Positions 28,877 to 39,074 of a stretch of 64,000 bases of DNA are shown here, piece by piece. The stretch is taken from the NCBI GenBank assembly GCA_020853525.1, contig JADYYS010000059.1, positions 1 through 64,000 of the forward strand, in the 5' to 3' direction. Source of the stretch: Ardenticatenales bacterium. GTDB lineage: Bacteria; Chloroflexota; Anaerolineae; Epilineales; Epilineaceae. Both the position numbers and the translations under genes were made by a program. The notes below the pieces were generated by a model that was not told the DNA's origin, did no database searches, and saw only the letters and a program-made list of their open reading frames with translations. Each line of letters begins with the position of its first letter. Positions within the stretch are counted from its first letter, which is position 1.

Positions 28877-30202
28877 ATGCGCAACACCGCGCTCGCGAAG
28901 GTTCTGGGTCCGATCGTCGTCGCCGGTGCGTTCGCGGCGGGCCTCGGCTATGGCAATGGCGCCACCGCCCCATTCGGCGCCGCGCGGCCGGTCCAGGCTG
29001 CAGCACCGCTGCCCGGCCCGAACGCCGCGGCCCCGCTGTCGTTCCTGCAGGACAACGAGCCCGCCGCCGTGCAGGCCCGTCAGCTGGCGATGCTCGAACA
29101 GCTTCCGGAGGAGCAGCGCTGGCGTCAGTACATCGCCCCGTACCTCGCCGCGCAGGGCGTGGCCGACGCCGCTGTCACCCAGCAGGACGACGACCCGCCG
29201 ACGCCGGCCGAACTCGAGGCGTTCCGCGCCACGTACGCCACATTTGCCGTCGACGTCCAGCGCCTGCTCGACCTCATCCCGCAGGACCGGCGGATGGACA
29301 TCAAGGACCGTGTCGCCGCGGCGCAGGTCCTGATCCCGGAGATGACGTACGACGAGCTCGCCGCCCTCAAAGAAGGGTTTGCCGACTACCCCGGCTTCTG
29401 GTCGGCGCCGACTTGGGCGGCGAACCTCCTCGCCAGCAGCGGCCACGTCCAGGCGATGCAGCTCCAGCCAGGCGGCGGAGCGGCGCAGCCGCAGGCGCTG
29501 CCCACCCTCCCGCCGTTCGTACCGCAGTTCCCGGACTGCAAGGAATACGGCTCGACCCCGATCTGCGACGACTGCCCGGTCGCGCCGGCGGGCGGCTACA
29601 TCTCGATCGCCGTGCTGAACGCCGTCGCGGTCGCCGCCAAGTACGGCTGCCAATTCATCCCGCCCGACCTCCTGACGGGCTCGGCCAGCATCCCGAACCC
29701 GGTGAACGTCATCTGCGTGGGCGTCCGCGTCGGCCTCGAGATCGCGGCCGCCTCGCTGAACCTGGCCTACGAGCTCGCGAACAACTGCAACGAGGGCGTC
29801 TTCTACGGCCTCGTCGTCACGTACCTGGACACGACGGTCTCGTCGCGGGCGTCGCAGCAGAGCCACGACTTCCACCGCGCCTGGAACCTCCGCACGGACA
29901 TCGAGGACAACCTCCTCGACCTGCTGGACAAGCGGATCTCGACGTACCAGCTGCCCGCCAGCCAGGCCGGCTTCCTCACCGCCACGACGACCGACCTCTC
30001 CGTGGATTGGATCGTCGAGGACACGATCAACATGCAAGGCGCGGCGGGCTACGACGTCCGCAACGCGCAGGCCGAGCTGGCCGACGCCCGGATCCTGCTG
30101 TCGGGCGGCGACTACAAGAACGCCTTCGCCCGCTACCGCAAGGCCTACCGCGCCGCGGTGCGCGTCGGCCGCGAGCTGCCGGCGGCGACGCCGACGCCGT
30201 AG
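28877..30202 (+). CDS. Uncharacterised exported protein (family A)
   Basis: 441 aa with an N-terminal hydrophobic signal; CDDCP motif and C-terminal '[33 protein letters not shown]' parallel the upstream gene. Confidence 0.75.
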   Translation: MRNTALAKVLGPIVVAGAFAAGLGYGNGATAPFGAARPVQAAAPLPGPNAAAPLSFLQDNEPAAVQARQLAMLEQLPEEQRWRQYIAPYLAAQGVADAAVTQQDDDPPTPAELEAFRATYATFAVDVQRLLDLIPQDRRMDIKDRVAAAQVLIPEMTYDELAALKEGFADYPGFWSAPTWAANLLASSGHVQAMQLQPGGGAAQPQALPTLPPFVPQFPDCKEYGSTPICDDCPVAPAGGYISIAVLNAVAVAAKYGCQFIPPDLLTGSASIPNPVNVICVGVRVGLEIAAASLNLAYELANNCNEGVFYGLVVTYLDTTVSSRASQQSHDFHRAWNLRTDIEDNLLDLLDKRISTYQLPASQAGFLTATTTDLSVDWIVEDTINMQGAAGYDVRNAQAELADARILLSGGDYKNAFARYRKAYRAAVRVGRELPAATPTP

Positions 30203-30219
30203 AGCGCCCCGGCGCGCGC

Positions 30220-32592
30220 GTGGGTTCGATCCGGCGTCGCCTGCGGCGCGGCGGCGGCCGGGTTGCGCGGCCGCCGGCTGCCGGACGCCTGCGGCCGTGG
30301 CTCCGATCCGGCATCGTGCTGGCGATCGCTGCCGCACTCGGTGCGGCGTATGCCTCCGACGCCGGGTCGCCCGCCGCCGCCGCACCGGCCCGCGGCGGCG
30401 GCGCGTTCGCCCTCGTCGGCTTCCTCAGCGGACCGACCTCCGCCCGCGACGTGGCGCTCGGCGACCTCGACGGCGACGGCGATCTCGACGCGTTCGTCGT
30501 CAACCACAGCGCGCTCTCGCCCGGCGGCATGCTGGTGGGTGAGCCCGACCGCGTGTACCGCAACAACGGCGGCGGGATGCTGGCCGACAGCGGCCAGCGC
30601 CTCGGCGCCGGCTTCGGCGACGCCGTCGCGCTCGGCGACCTCGACCGGGACGGCGACTTGGACGCGTTCGTCACGAACTTCGGGCACTTCGATGCCGGCG
30701 GCGCGTTGATCCCACAGCCGGACGAGGTCTGGTTGAACAACGGCGCCGGCATCTTCACCGACAGCGGCCAGCGCGTCGGCAACGACCCCGGCCGCGACAT
30801 CGCCCTCGGCGACCTCGACGGCGACGGCGACCTCGACGCCTTCGTGGCGAACGGCGCCGACCCGAACGGCGTGCCGGCCGGCCGGCCTAACAAGGTCTTT
30901 CGCAACAACGGCAGCGGCAGCTTCACCGACACCGGCCAGCGCCTCGGCATCCAGGACTCGGCCGCCGTCGCGCTCGGCGACCTCGACGGTGACGGCGACA
31001 TCGATGCCGTCGTCGGCAACGACGGCGCGGCCAGCGAGGTCTGGCGCAACGGCGGCAACGGCTTCTTCACGGACACCGGCCAGCGACACGCCAACGGCAA
31101 CACCTGGGATGTCGGCCTCGGCGATCTCGACGACGACGATGACCTGGATGTCTGGTTCGCGACGGCTGCGGCCTTGGCCGGAGGCGGGCCACCGCAGCCG
31201 GACCAGGTCTTCCGCAACAACGGCCGGGGCGTGCTCGCCGACAGCGGCCAGCGCCTCGGGACCGGTACGACGAGTGCCGTTCGCCTGGCGGACATCGACG
31301 GCGACGGCGACCTCGACGCGCTGCTCGGTAACGTCCGTCAGCCGACGGAAGCCTGGCTGAACAACGGCGCCGGTGCGTTCATCGACAGTCTGCAGCGGCT
31401 GGGGCGCGCGGCGACGCTCGGGCTGGCCGCCGGCGATATGGACGGCGACGGCGATCCCGATCTCGTGCTGGCCAACCAGGGCGAGTTCAGCACACTGTGG
31501 CGCAACGTCGATGCCGCCGGCAGCACGCCGACCGCCACCCGGTCCGCAACGCGCACCGCCACGGCCACCGACCCGCCGCCCTCCGCCACACGCACCGCTA
31601 CCCGGACCGCCACGGCGACCGCGACGGCAACGATGGCGCCTTCATCGACCGCCACGCGCACGTCGACGCCGACGAGCACATCCGTCCCGACGGCGACGCG
31701 CACCATGACGCCGAGCCCGACCGCCTCGTTCACGCCGTCATCGACCGCCACGCCGACGCCAACCCGCACGGCCACCGCCACCGCGACCCCGACGCACACG
31801 CCGACACCGACCATCACCCGCACACCAACGGTCACCCACACGCCGACGATTACGCACACCCCGTCCCCCGGGCCGTCGCCGACCGCCTCGACCACCTGGA
31901 CGCCGAGCGCGACGCCGACCCTCACCGCATCGCCGACGCCCTCTCCACTGCCCTCTCCAACGCCCTCTCCGACGCCCTCTCCAACGCGCACCCCGAGCCC
32001 CACGGCAACCCCATCCCCGACCCACACCCCGTCGCCCACCGTGACGCGCACACCGACGCCCGGCCCCTCCCCCACGCCCTCCACCACGCCAACGCCCTCG
32101 CGCACCCCCACGCCTTCCCCGACGCGAACGCCGACGAGGACGCCGACGATCACCCTGACCCCGTCCATCACCCCGACACCCTCGACGACTCCGACCCCGT
32201 CGTCGACGTTCACGCCGTCCGTTACCCCGACACCCTCCCGCACCCGCACCGCCACGCCGACCCGCACGATCACGCCCACCCGCACCCCGACGCGCCCGCC
32301 GACGGCCGGCCCGTCGCCGACACCCACCCGCACGGCGACCGCATCTCCCTTCACCGCCACACCGACAACCGCCCCTTCCGCCACCCCTTCGCCCGACCCG
32401 CCGACTCCGACGATCACGCCGACGGCACCCGTCGAGGAGACGCCGACCGCGCGGCCGGACGTGACAGCCCCGGCCTCGCCGGAGGCCTCGGCAACGCCGA
32501 CGGCGACCGATACGCATGCGAGCCGCACGTGGCGGATCCTCCTGCCCATCGCGGCCAAGCTCGGCCGGATCGAGGGTTCGGTGAGGCGATAG
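30220..32592 (+). CDS. FG-GAP/VCBS repeat exported protein with a Pro/Thr/Ser linker of about 330 aa and a C-terminal LLPIAAK-type tail
   Basis: Repeated '[46 protein letters not shown]' units; linker '[27 protein letters not shown]...'; tail '[25 protein letters not shown]'. Start (GTG 30220) uncertain; upstream part of the ORF-track ORF overlaps the previous gene and is rejected. Confidence 0.75.
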   Translation: MGSIRRRLRRGGGRVARPPAAGRLRPWLRSGIVLAIAAALGAAYASDAGSPAAAAPARGGGAFALVGFLSGPTSARDVALGDLDGDGDLDAFVVNHSALSPGGMLVGEPDRVYRNNGGGMLADSGQRLGAGFGDAVALGDLDRDGDLDAFVTNFGHFDAGGALIPQPDEVWLNNGAGIFTDSGQRVGNDPGRDIALGDLDGDGDLDAFVANGADPNGVPAGRPNKVFRNNGSGSFTDTGQRLGIQDSAAVALGDLDGDGDIDAVVGNDGAASEVWRNGGNGFFTDTGQRHANGNTWDVGLGDLDDDDDLDVWFATAAALAGGGPPQPDQVFRNNGRGVLADSGQRLGTGTTSAVRLADIDGDGDLDALLGNVRQPTEAWLNNGAGAFIDSLQRLGRAATLGLAAGDMDGDGDPDLVLANQGEFSTLWRNVDAAGSTPTATRSATRTATATDPPPSATRTATRTATATATATMAPSSTATRTSTPTSTSVPTATRTMTPSPTASFTPSSTATPTPTRTATATATPTHTPTPTITRTPTVTHTPTITHTPSPGPSPTASTTWTPSATPTLTASPTPSPLPSPTPSPTPSPTRTPSPTATPSPTHTPSPTVTRTPTPGPSPTPSTTPTPSRTPTPSPTRTPTRTPTITLTPSITPTPSTTPTPSSTFTPSVTPTPSRTRTATPTRTITPTRTPTRPPTAGPSPTPTRTATASPFTATPTTAPSATPSPDPPTPTITPTAPVEETPTARPDVTAPASPEASATPTATDTHASRTWRILLPIAAKLGRIEGSVRR

Positions 32593-32689
32593 GGCGCCGG
32601 CCCGTTGCGCCCGCGCCGGCTGGAACGACCGGCCCTGAAGTGCGCGAGGGCGCGCCCTGACCGTCGTGTCGGCCCAGCGCCGTGCCCGC

Positions 32690-33598
32690 TCACCGAAACG
32701 CGGCTGCGTCCGGCTTCCTCCCCGCCGCGACCTCGGCGTAGTACCGCCCCCAGTCCGGCCGACTGCCGTCGACGTCCGCAAAGCCGTAGACGTGCATCAT
32801 TTGCCACGACGAGAGCGCCTGTCCCGACCAGCGCACGACATCCGGATCGGCCGCCAGAGCGGCCACGGCGCGGCCGACGTAGGCGGGGGACTCGGCGAGG
32901 AGGAAGTGCGGGTCCTGCGCCGCAGCGTCGCGCCAGGTCGCCTCGGTGACGCCGAAGTGGTCGAGCATCTCCTCGGAGCGCAGGAAGCCGGGTGTGATCG
33001 ACACGGCCGTGCCGCCATGTGGCCGCAGGTCCTCGGCCTGGCCGAGCGCGAGCCGGATGACGGTCGCCTTGGCGAGGTCGTAGTAGAACGACCCGCGGTA
33101 GCCTGCGTCCTGCCCGTCCGTCACCTCGAAGACGAGCCCACGCCCGGATGCGATCAGCAGCGGCGCGACGTGCCAGCTCGTGATCAGGTGCGTCTCGATC
33201 GCATTGCGAAACATCTGCAGACCGCCGGACAGCGACTGGCGCCAGAACGGCTCGTCGAACACGATCAGCTTCTCCCCGCCCCAGATGTCGTTGACGAGGA
33301 TGTCGAGCCGGCCCGCATGGTCGGCGCCGATCCGCTCGGCCAGCGCCGCGACCTGCGACGGAACCATGTGGTCGACCGCGACCGCAATCCCCTCACCGCC
33401 GGCAGCCGTCACGAGCTCGGCGGTTTCCTCGATCGTCTCGGCCCGGTTCAACTGCGAACGCTGCGCCCGCGTCGTGCGCCCGGTGCAGTAGACCGTGGCC
33501 CCGGCGGCGCCTAGCTGCACGGCGATGCCGCGCCCGGCGCCGCGCGTCGCGCCGGCGACGAGCGCGATTCGACCCTTGAGCGGTGGTTCGTTCGTCAT
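32690..33598 (-). CDS. Short-chain dehydrogenase/reductase
   Basis: ATG 33598: MTNEPPLKGRIALVAGATRGAGRGIAVQLGAAGATVYCTGRTTR (TGxxxGxG-like) ... GSFYYDLAKATVIRLA (YxxxK). Confidence 0.85.
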   Translation of the reverse strand: MTNEPPLKGRIALVAGATRGAGRGIAVQLGAAGATVYCTGRTTRAQRSQLNRAETIEETAELVTAAGGEGIAVAVDHMVPSQVAALAERIGADHAGRLDILVNDIWGGEKLIVFDEPFWRQSLSGGLQMFRNAIETHLITSWHVAPLLIASGRGLVFEVTDGQDAGYRGSFYYDLAKATVIRLALGQAEDLRPHGGTAVSITPGFLRSEEMLDHFGVTEATWRDAAAQDPHFLLAESPAYVGRAVAALAADPDVVRWSGQALSSWQMMHVYGFADVDGSRPDWGRYYAEVAAGRKPDAAAFR

Positions 33599-33686
33599 GA
33601 CGACGGCCTTTCTATGTCGACCCGTGCCGGCGACCGCAGAGGCACCTGCAATCCCGGCCGCGGCACGGGCATGGAATCCGCCATGA

Positions 33687-33692
33687 TATACT
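33687..33692 (+). promoter_or_regulatory. Extended -10 (TGATATACT) just upstream of the ATG of 33700-34578
   Basis: catgATATACTcgccggaATG: TGA-TATACT with 7 nt between the hexamer and the ATG. Confidence 0.4.
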
Positions 33693-33699
33693 CGCCGGA

Positions 33700-34578
33700 A
33701 TGGACCCGCGGCCGCCACGCAGCCCCACCACCGCACGCGCCCGGACGATCGTGGCGGCCGCCTGCGCCGTGGCGCTGTCGGCCGGGATTTGCGCCGGGCA
33801 TGCACCGCGCCCGGCGGCCGCGCGAGCGCCCGGGCAGACGCTCGCGCCGTCACCGCCACCGTCCGTTCCCATTCGATCGACGTTCGGCGACGCGCTGGCC
33901 GGCCTCGTGAACACGCTCCGTACCGAACGGGGCGTCGCCGTGCTCCCGCGCGAGCACGCGCTGGACCGCGCGGCGTCCGCCCAGGCGGCGGCGCTGGCAC
34001 GCGACGGCGGCGTGGCGGGCGACGACACGCCCAGCGGGGGCGAAGCGCTGCGGGCCGCGGTGGTGCTGGCCGGCTGGGATGCCCCGCCCGCCCTCGTGCT
34101 TGCCCGCGCGTACGCCGTTCGTCGCAGCCTCGAGCAGGCCGCCGACTGGCTCGCAAGCCCCGACAATCCGGACGGCACGGCGCTATTCGACGCCGCAGCC
34201 ACCGCGCTCGGCGCGGCGACGGAGCCGTTGTCGGACGGCCGGGTCGCCTGGGTCGTCGTCGTCGCAGCCGGGGCCCCACCACCGCCATCCGCCGGTGTCG
34301 AAGGCCACTCGTCCACCGTTTCGTCGCCGGGCGCCGCCGCCGATCCGATGGCCCCCGCCGTCCTTACGGACGCACCGCCGTTCGCCGTGACCGCGCTGCC
34401 CGCTGCCCGCGGGGATGCGTTCGGGCCTGCCCTTCCGGAGGCGGGCGCCCTGTCGGGCGGCGACCCCCTTGCCGCGTGGACGCCGGCGCTGCAGCGCACC
34501 GCGCGCATCGTCATCGCCATCGTGATCGGCTTGTTCGTCGTGACGGCGCTGCGGTTGAGGGGCGCGGATCCGAACTGA
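33700..34578 (+). CDS. CAP/SCP-like domain protein with N-terminal signal and C-terminal TM segment
   Basis: 'FGDALAGLVNTLRTERGVAVLPREHALDRAASAQAAALARDGGVAGDD' resembles the CAP N-terminal helix region; C-terminal hydrophobic 'RIVIAIVIGLFVVTALRL'. Confidence 0.5.
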   Translation: MDPRPPRSPTTARARTIVAAACAVALSAGICAGHAPRPAAARAPGQTLAPSPPPSVPIRSTFGDALAGLVNTLRTERGVAVLPREHALDRAASAQAAALARDGGVAGDDTPSGGEALRAAVVLAGWDAPPALVLARAYAVRRSLEQAADWLASPDNPDGTALFDAAATALGAATEPLSDGRVAWVVVVAAGAPPPPSAGVEGHSSTVSSPGAAADPMAPAVLTDAPPFAVTALPAARGDAFGPALPEAGALSGGDPLAAWTPALQRTARIVIAIVIGLFVVTALRLRGADPN

Positions 34579-34648
34579 TGCGCACCGGCCGCGGGGCGGC
34601 GATCCGGCGTCGACCAGTCCGGCGTCGAGCTTCTACGCCGGCACAACG

Positions 34649-34682
34649 AAAAACCGGGCTGCCGACAAGCGACAGCCCGGTT
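34649..34682 (-). terminator. Rho-independent terminator downstream of tRNA-Asp
   Basis: On minus strand: AACCGGGCTG TCGCTTGTCGG CAGCCCGGTT TTT: GC stem followed by a T-run. Confidence 0.8.
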
Positions 34683-34686
34683 CCGG

Positions 34687-34763
34687 TGGCGGGAGCGACG
34701 GGATTCGAACCCGCGATCTTCGGCTTGACAGGCCGATGTGTTAGGCCTCTACACCACGCCCCC
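34687..34763 (-). tRNA. tRNA-Asp (anticodon GTC), CCA encoded
   Basis: Minus strand GGGGGCGTGGTGTAGAGGCCTAACACATCGGCCTGTCAAGCCGAAGATCGCGGGTTCGAATCCCGTCGCTCCCGCCA: acceptor GGGGGCG/CGCTCCC, anticodon loop CTGTCAA, T-loop GGTTCGAATCC. Confidence 0.95.
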
Positions 34764-34913
34764 GTGTCCCATCCCGGCCCGCTGTTCGTCCGACGCATCC
34801 CTGCGGCGGCACCCCAGCGGCGGGCGAGGATAGCATCCCGAGCCTGCCCGTGTCAAGCGTGCGGGTCCGGTTCGATCGGAGTCGACGCTCGACGGTACAC
34901 CGCGGAGATGCAC

Positions 34914-35114
34914 TAGGGCGTGTTTGCAAACCCAGTTCCGGCAGCTAAAGCTGGCCGGCTGGAGGCGCCCCTATCGGGTCGCCCTGGTGCCCGCCTTCGC
35001 GGGCACCCCGAGGTTTGAAGCGCCCGCGAAGGCGGGCGCAATGGCCGAAGGCCATCAGCCGGCCGGCTTCAGCCGCCGGTCTTTTCCGTGGCCACCCTTT
35101 GCAGACACGCCTTA
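34914..35114. mobile_element. MITE-like non-coding palindromic element, about 201 bp
   Basis: Ends TAGGGCGTGTTTGCAAA / revcomp TAAGGCGTGTCTGCAAA (15/17 match); internal inverted similarity (CCGGCAGCTAAAGCTGGCCGGCTG vs CCGGCGGCTGAAGCCGGCCGGCTG) and nested palindromes gtgcccgccttcgcgggcac, gcgcccgcgaaggcgggcgc. Confidence 0.65.
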
Positions 35115-36155
35115 GCCGAGCAGCCGCCGGAACGCCGCGAGCGCCCGCTCGACATCGTCCGCCGACACTTCCCAGTGCGTCACGAGCCGGAACCGGTTCC
35201 CGCCGACGCCGAAGAACCGCACCCCTTCCGCCGCCATGCGCTCCACCAGCCCGTCGACGCCGATGTCGTCACGGTCCAGGGCGGCGACGACGATATTCGT
35301 GCGGCCGGCGTCGGGGGCAGGCGTCACGCCGCGCATCCCCGCGAGACCCTCGGTCAGACGGCGGGCGTTCTCGTGGTCATCGGCCAGGCGGTCGACCATC
35401 GTGTCGAGCGCGACGAGGCCGGCGGCGGCCAGCACGCCCGCCTGGCGCATCCCCCCGCCGAGCTGCTTGCGCGCCCGCCGCGCGGCGTCGATGAACGCCG
35501 CGGTGCCGCACAGCACGCTGCCGACGGGCGCGGCGAGGCCCTTGGACAGGCAGAACGTCACGCTGTCGGCGTCCGCGGCCAGCGTGGCGGCCGGCACGCC
35601 GAGGGCGACGGCGGCGTTGAAGATCCTTGCCCCGTCCAGGTGCACGGGCAAGCCGTGCGCGTCGGCGACGGCGCGAACGGACCGCATGTAGGCCGCGTCC
35701 AGCACGGCGCCGCCGCAGCGGTTGTGCGTGTTCTCGAGGCAGATCAGGCGCGTGACAGGGAAATGGATGTTCGGCGCCCGAACGGCGGCCTCGACGGCCG
35801 TTATGTCGAGCGTCCCGTCCGGTCGGTTCGGCAACGTGCGCGGCTGGATCCCGCCGAGTGCCGCCATGCCGCCGGCCTCGTAGTAGAACGTGTGCGCCTC
35901 GTCGCCGACAATCGCCTCGTCGCCCCGCCCGCAGTGGGCCAGCACGGCCGCCAGGTTGCCCATCGTGCCGCTCGGCACGAACAGGCCGGCCGCCTTGCCC
36001 ATCGTCTCGGCCGCCTGACGTTCCAGGCGGTTGACGGTCGGGTCCTCGCCGAAGACGTCGTCGCCGACCTCGGCCGCGGCCATCGCGGCACGCATCGCGG
36101 GCGTGGGGCGGGTGAGTGTGTCGCTGCGCAGGTCGACACAGCCGTTCATCGCCAT
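35112..36155 (-). CDS. ltaE: Low-specificity L-threonine aldolase
   Basis: [43 protein letters not shown]...[13 protein letters not shown]...[10 protein letters not shown]...[15 protein letters not shown]...[16 protein letters not shown] (PLP Lys region). Start MAMNGC at 36155 or MNGC at 36149. Confidence 0.92.
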   Translation of the reverse strand: MAMNGCVDLRSDTLTRPTPAMRAAMAAAEVGDDVFGEDPTVNRLERQAAETMGKAAGLFVPSGTMGNLAAVLAHCGRGDEAIVGDEAHTFYYEAGGMAALGGIQPRTLPNRPDGTLDITAVEAAVRAPNIHFPVTRLICLENTHNRCGGAVLDAAYMRSVRAVADAHGLPVHLDGARIFNAAVALGVPAATLAADADSVTFCLSKGLAAPVGSVLCGTAAFIDAARRARKQLGGGMRQAGVLAAAGLVALDTMVDRLADDHENARRLTEGLAGMRGVTPAPDAGRTNIVVAALDRDDIGVDGLVERMAAEGVRFFGVGGNRFRLVTHWEVSADDVERALAAFRRLLG

Positions 36156-37624
36156 CAACCGGCCCCGCCCTCGAGAAGGGTCGCCGCCGCCGTGAGCCGC
36201 TCGATGACCTTGTCCTTGCCGACGATGGCCAGCGTCTCGAACAGCGGCGGCGCGATCTTCTTGCCCGTCACGGCCACCCGCACCGGCTGGAAAAGCGGTC
36301 CGGCCTTGACGCCGAGTGCTTCGGACAGCGCGCGGAGCTCTTCCTCGAGCGCCTCGGCCGTCCAGTGGACAACCGTTGCCAGCGCCTCCGCGGTGCGGCG
36401 GAGGTTGGCGGCGACCTCGGCGGGGGCGAGCTTGTTGGGCACGAGGTCGACCACCTCGGGCGTGATCCTCGTCGCCCAGAAGAAGTCGACCAGCGGCACG
36501 ACCTCGAGAAGCGTCGTGATCCGCTCCCGGATGAGCGGCACGAGGGCCAGCACCTCGGCGGCCGTCGCCTCGATGCCCGCGTCGGCGAGGAACGGCACGA
36601 GGCGCGCCGCGAGGTCGTCGGGCGCGAGACTGCGGATGTAGTGGCCGTTCATCCACAACAGCTTGTCGGGGTTCCACGCCGCCGGGGAGACCTTGATGTC
36701 GCCGAGCGCGAACCGCGCGGCGGCCTGTTCGGGCGTGAAGATCTCCTCGTCGCCGCTGTAGGCCCAGCCGAGCAGCGCCAGGTAGTTGAACAGCGCCTCC
36801 GGCAGGTAGCCGGCGGCGCGGTAGTCGCGCACCTCGGCGCCGCCATGGCGCTTGCTCAGCTTGCCCTTGCCGTCGGGCGCCAGGACGAGCGGCACGTGGC
36901 AGTACACCGGCGGCGTCCAGCCGAACGCGTCGTACAACATGAGGTGGATCGGCGCGCTCGGGATCCACTCGTCGGCGCGCAGGACGTGCGTGATCGCCAT
37001 CGCCACGTCGTCGACGACGACGGCCAGGTGATATGTCGGGAAGCCGTCGCTCTTCAGGATGATCGGATCGTCCATCTCGGCAAGGTCGAAGGCGATCTCG
37101 CCGCGCAGAACGTCGTCCAGCGTCCGCGTCCCCGACAGCGGCATCGCCAGCCGAACCGTATGGCGACCGCCCTCCGCCTGCCTGGCGGCGACCTCGTCCG
37201 CGCTCAGGTTGCGGCAGTGCCGGTCGTAGCGCCCTTTCAGCTTGCCGAGTTCACGCGCCCGACGAACCTCGTCCAGACGCTCGGGCGTGCAGAAGCAGCG
37301 GTAGGCCTTGCCGGCGGCCAACAGAGCGTCGACATGCCCTTGGTACAACGGCAGGCGCTCGCTCTGCATGTACGGGCCGAATGCTCCGCCCGTGAACGGC
37401 CCCTCGTCGGGCGTGATCCCGAGCCAGTCCAGCGCCGCCCGCTGGTCGTCCAGCGCCTCGGCCACGAACCGGCTGCGGTCCGTGTCCTCGACGCGCCAGA
37501 CGAAAGCGCCGCCGTGCGCGCGCGCGAACAGCCAGTTGAAGATCGCCGTTCGGGCGTTGCCGACGTGGAAGAAGCCCGTCGGCGAGGGCGCGATGCGCAC
37601 GCGGACGGGAAGGGTTGCGGACAT
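36155..37624 (-). CDS. gltX: Glutamate--tRNA ligase
   Basis: [27 protein letters not shown] (HIGH-like HVGN), [33 protein letters not shown] (KLSKR). Confidence 0.95.
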   Translation of the reverse strand: MSATLPVRVRIAPSPTGFFHVGNARTAIFNWLFARAHGGAFVWRVEDTDRSRFVAEALDDQRAALDWLGITPDEGPFTGGAFGPYMQSERLPLYQGHVDALLAAGKAYRCFCTPERLDEVRRARELGKLKGRYDRHCRNLSADEVAARQAEGGRHTVRLAMPLSGTRTLDDVLRGEIAFDLAEMDDPIILKSDGFPTYHLAVVVDDVAMAITHVLRADEWIPSAPIHLMLYDAFGWTPPVYCHVPLVLAPDGKGKLSKRHGGAEVRDYRAAGYLPEALFNYLALLGWAYSGDEEIFTPEQAAARFALGDIKVSPAAWNPDKLLWMNGHYIRSLAPDDLAARLVPFLADAGIEATAAEVLALVPLIRERITTLLEVVPLVDFFWATRITPEVVDLVPNKLAPAEVAANLRRTAEALATVVHWTAEALEEELRALSEALGVKAGPLFQPVRVAVTGKKIAPPLFETLAIVGKDKVIERLTAAATLLEGGAG

Positions 37625-37642
37625 GCGGGTCTCCGTTTCGGG

Positions 37643-38788
37643 TTACGAGAACTCCAGCGGCCGCCGGCACATCCGCACGGACTGCACCAGCCCCAACGCG
37701 ACCATCGCCGTGAGGAGGCTCGAGCCGCCGTAGGACATGAACGGCAGGCTGAGGCCGGTCGGCGGCACCACCTGCAGCACGACGCCGATGTGGATCAGCG
37801 CCTGGCCGAAGAGGTACGTTGCGACGCCCGTGCAGACGAGCGCACCGGTGGAGTCGAGGGCGGTCGAGGCAGCGCGCAGGATGCGCAGCACGATGAAGCC
37901 GAGGAGGGCGACGGCGACGGCGCTGCCGACGATGCCGAGTTCCTCGGCGATGAGCGCGTAGATCGCGTCGGAGTGGAGCACTGGCACGAACCCGCCCTGT
38001 GACTGCGAGCCCTGCGCGTAGCCGATGCCGAGCAGCCCGCCGTTGCCGACCGCGATGAGCGCCTGCCGGCTCTGGTAGCCGGGCACGATCATGTCGGCGA
38101 AGCGCGCCAGCCAGTGCTCGTAGAGCAGTCCCATCCGGAAGCTGAGCGCAACGAGCGGTCCGGCCGGCAGGACCAGGAGGCCGAGGTGCAGCATTCGCGC
38201 CCCGGCCGCGAACGTGATGCCGAGCCAGATCAGCGACAGGACGACGGCCGTCGAGAGGTTGGGTTGCATGAGGATCAGGCCGACGGGCACCGCGATCATG
38301 CAGATCGCCCCGAGGAGGACGCGCGGTCGGCGGACGTCGTAGCGGCTGTAATAGGCGGAAAGCGCCACGATCATGACGACCTTCATCAGCTCGCTCGGCT
38401 GGATCGTCAGGATCCCGACCTCAAAGCCCCGCCGCGCGCCGAGCACCGTCACGCCGAAGACGAGGACGAGCCCGAGGGCGGCGACGAACATCCCGTAGAG
38501 CGGCAGCGCGAACGCCGCCAACGTGCGGTAGTCGCTGGCGCTGACGAGCCCGTACAGCACGAGACCGATCGCCGCGAACACGATCTGTTTGTAGACGTAG
38601 TCCTCCCACCACACGCTCGTCAGCCCGCCGCGCAGCGTCGCGCTGTAGATCATCGCCACACCGAATGCGACGGCCGCCGCGACGGCGAGCGTCATCAGCC
38701 AGTCGAAGGTGCGCAGCTTGCGCCACACCGCCTCCGGCAACGACGCCGTCGCCGGCCGCGGCAGACGCCCGACGAGCGCGCGGTTCAC
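37643..38788 (-). CDS. rodA: FtsW/RodA/SpoVE family; probable RodA
   Basis: 'FGVAMIYSATLRGG', 'IGIGYAQGSQSQGGFVPVLHSDAIYALIAEELG', 'GLSLPFMSYGGSSLLTAMVALGLVQSV': SEDS family signatures; shape-operon context favours RodA. GTG start overlaps the minE stop. Confidence 0.9.
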   Translation of the reverse strand: MNRALVGRLPRPATASLPEAVWRKLRTFDWLMTLAVAAAVAFGVAMIYSATLRGGLTSVWWEDYVYKQIVFAAIGLVLYGLVSASDYRTLAAFALPLYGMFVAALGLVLVFGVTVLGARRGFEVGILTIQPSELMKVVMIVALSAYYSRYDVRRPRVLLGAICMIAVPVGLILMQPNLSTAVVLSLIWLGITFAAGARMLHLGLLVLPAGPLVALSFRMGLLYEHWLARFADMIVPGYQSRQALIAVGNGGLLGIGYAQGSQSQGGFVPVLHSDAIYALIAEELGIVGSAVAVALLGFIVLRILRAASTALDSTGALVCTGVATYLFGQALIHIGVVLQVVPPTGLSLPFMSYGGSSLLTAMVALGLVQSVRMCRRPLEFS

Positions 38789-39072
38789 CGCCCGCCCCCT
38801 CCCGTCACACCGCCTCCGCCGCCGGACCGCCCGAGCGGGATCTCGGCCACCAAGCGCCCGCCTTGCTCCAACTTCACCTCGACGTCGGCGTTCGCGATGT
38901 CGACGTGGCGCGAGATCACGGCGATGATCTCATCGCGGATCAGCTCGAGCTGCGCCGGCGTCAGGCGCGCGCGGTCGTACTCCAGCACCACCTTCAGCCG
39001 CTCCTTGGCCACCCGGCCCGATGCATCGGACGCAGGTCCCACACGGCCCATCAAGCGATCAAGGAAGCCCAT
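38785..39072 (-). CDS. minE: Cell division topological specificity factor MinE
   Basis: MGFLDRLMGR...AKERLKVVLEYDRARLTPAQLELIRDEIIAVISRHVDIANADVEVKLEQ; MinE pattern; directly after minD. Confidence 0.92.
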   Translation of the reverse strand: MGFLDRLMGRVGPASDASGRVAKERLKVVLEYDRARLTPAQLELIRDEIIAVISRHVDIANADVEVKLEQGGRLVAEIPLGRSGGGGGVTGGGGR

Positions 39073-39074
39073 GG

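Noticed and set aside
28783-30219. 5' part of the 1269-aa ORF (28783-32592) as part of the FG-GAP protein
   Set aside because: Overlaps the well-supported 28877-30202 CDS in another frame; the signal-peptide-like segment only begins near 30220.
28283-30385. 700-aa minus-strand ORF
   Set aside because: Antisense to the exported pair; Arg/Glu/Val-rich, no motif.
31338-32807. 489-aa Gly/Val-repeat minus-strand ORF (VGVGVRVGVGVT...)
   Set aside because: Reverse reading of the Pro/Thr linker of the FG-GAP protein; not an elastin-like protein.
36116-38002. 628-aa plus-strand ORF
   Set aside because: Antisense to gltX/rodA; no domain support.
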